Positions 14,489 to 15,068 of a stretch of 15,068 nt of DNA are shown here, one piece after another. Under the pieces are notes generated by a model, which searched no databases, was not told the origin of the DNA, and saw nothing but the letters and a program-made list of their open reading frames with translations. The position numbers and the translations under genes are program-made. Numbering within the stretch: the first letter of the stretch is position 1; the number at the start of each line of letters is the position of its first letter. Source of the DNA: Dysgonamonadaceae bacterium (GTDB taxonomy: Bacteria; Bacteroidota; Bacteroidia; Bacteroidales; Azobacteroidaceae); assembly GCA_031287395.1 (NCBI GenBank), contig JAITTA010000083.1:1-15068 (forward strand), given 5' to 3'.

Positions 14489-14980
14489 ATGAAAAAAATT
14501 ACAATTTTAATCGTTTTGTTATTTACTGTTGCCAATGTTTTTGCTCAAAAGGGAGAAAAAGCCATCGGCGCAAGTATAAATTATGGTAGCGAAATAGGCA
14601 GCCTGGGTTTTGGAGGCCATTTTTACTACAACGTTACGGATCATTTTCGTTTAGCTCCCGACATTACGTATTTTCTAAAAAATGATCATCTGAATGAATG
14701 GGATGTCAATCTGAATGTACACTATTTATTCCCGATAGAAGACAAATTGACGATTTACCCTGTCGCCGGTTTTTTGATTACTCATTGGTCTGCCGATTTA
14801 GCCATAAATGTAGGAGGATTGTCAATTTCTGCGGCGGAAACTAAATTTGGGATCAATTTTGGAGGAGGTGTTCAGTACAATCTGACAAAAACGGTATTTC
14901 TTAAAGGAGAATTGAAATATTGTTTTGTTTCTGATTTTGACCAGGCTGTAATTACTGCCGGAATCGGGTTCAAGTTTTAA
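14489..14980 (+). CDS. Small outer-membrane beta-barrel protein
   Basis: The 163-residue product starts with a Sec signal peptide (MKKITILIVLLFTVANVFA, cleavage predicted before QKGEKA). The mature chain of about 144 residues alternates polar and hydrophobic residues, with aromatic girdle positions, in roughly eight strands (IGASINYG, GGHFYYNV, FRLAPDITYFL, WDVNLNVHYLF, LTIYPVAGFL, FGINFGGGVQYNL, VFLKGELKYCFV, AVITAGIGFKF). It ends in phenylalanine, as outer-membrane barrels do for assembly. It fits the OmpX/OmpW-like 'outer membrane beta-barrel' group; function cannot be assigned. It lies 94 bases after rplI, behind the operon terminator, with no consensus promoter found in the gap. Confidence 0.88.
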   Translation: MKKITILIVLLFTVANVFAQKGEKAIGASINYGSEIGSLGFGGHFYYNVTDHFRLAPDITYFLKNDHLNEWDVNLNVHYLFPIEDKLTIYPVAGFLITHWSADLAINVGGLSISAAETKFGINFGGGVQYNLTKTVFLKGELKYCFVSDFDQAVITAGIGFKF

Positions 14981-14999
14981 AATAAAAGCCTAACCAAAA

Positions 15000-15065
15000 A
15001 AGAGGCTGTGAAGTGCACCCCTAAAGTTGGACACAAAACATTAGGGGTGCACTTCACAGCCTTTT
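15000..15065. terminator. Perfect 22-bp hairpin after the barrel gene, possible terminator
   Basis: AGGCTGTGAAGTGCACCCCTAA (15003-15024, shown as two arms' worth of pairing) is perfectly complementary to 15041-15062 with a 16-base loop. Pairing extends weakly to 15000-15065 through AAG/TTTT ends. The outer AGAGGCTG / CAGCCTTTT part has the form of a Bacteroidota intrinsic terminator and follows the barrel gene by 19 bases. Confidence 0.7.
15009..15056. mobile_element. MITE-like or residual IS3-type terminal inverted repeats
   Basis: TGAAGTGCACCCCTAA at the left and TTAGGGGTGCACTTCA at the right form a perfect 16-base inverted repeat with TG...CA ends around only 16 bases. The left part continues AGTTGGACAC, so the whole resembles the ends of IS3-family elements (TG...CCCC-AAAGTT-GGACAC), from memory of that family. 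There is no transposase in the window. It may be a small non-autonomous element inside the terminator arms, or a coincidental resemblance. Confidence 0.35.
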
Positions 15066-15068
15066 GAA

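Noticed and set aside
1..15068. tRNA, rRNA, toxin-antitoxin, phage or defence genes
   Set aside because: All substantial open frames are accounted for by the genes listed, and no cloverleaf or rRNA-like sequence was seen in the gaps.

Overview
The window looks like a chromosomal segment from a member of the Bacteroidales (phylum Bacteroidota). Three things point there: perfect Bacteroidota promoter elements (TTTG, 20 bases, TAnnTTTG) in front of nuoA and rpsF; translation starts that mostly lack a Shine-Dalgarno sequence; and a ten-gene nuo cluster with fused nuoC-nuoD and no nuoE, nuoF or nuoG, as known in Bacteroides relatives. The genus cannot be fixed from the sequence. No tRNA, rRNA, CRISPR array or intact transposase gene was seen, and no gap without a gene exceeds about 180 bases.

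Layout. Bases 2-1171 (+) hold the 3' part of an RsmF-type rRNA m5C methyltransferase gene, with an unusual 30-base tandem repeat in its interdomain linker. Converging on it is the nuo operon, bases 11246-1252 (-), in the order nuoA-B-CD-H-I-J-K-L-M-N. It encodes the quinone module (A, B, CD, H, I) and the membrane proton-pumping arm (J, K, L, M, N) of a complex I that lacks the NADH dehydrogenase module. A small possible ORF of unknown nature sits between nuoL and nuoM. From a divergent promoter region at 11247-11422, a periplasmic TlpA-like thioredoxin-fold protein gene (11423-12553, +) is read away from nuo. It converges on a GNAT acetyltransferase gene (12672-13178, -) across a 60-base near-perfect palindrome. 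The ribosomal protein operon rpsF-rpsR-rplI (13310-14394, +) follows and ends at a clear terminator. The last gene (14489-14980, +) encodes a small outer-membrane beta-barrel protein. A 22-base perfect inverted repeat with termini resembling IS3-family ends closes the window.

How the genes work together. The nuo products should form one membrane complex that takes electrons from an unknown donor, passes them through the NuoI and NuoB iron-sulfur clusters to menaquinone, and pumps ions through NuoL/M/N. NuoM lacks the TM7 lysine that is essential in the E. coli protein, which is the most functionally interesting point here. The other genes are housekeeping or envelope genes with no evident link to nuo.

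I did not find a convincing new multi-gene system. The items most worth a second look are the NuoM substitution, the terminal IS-like palindrome, the nuoL-nuoM spacer ORF, the dispersed-repeat-like palindrome at 12610, and the restriction of strong Shine-Dalgarno sequences to four internal cistrons.
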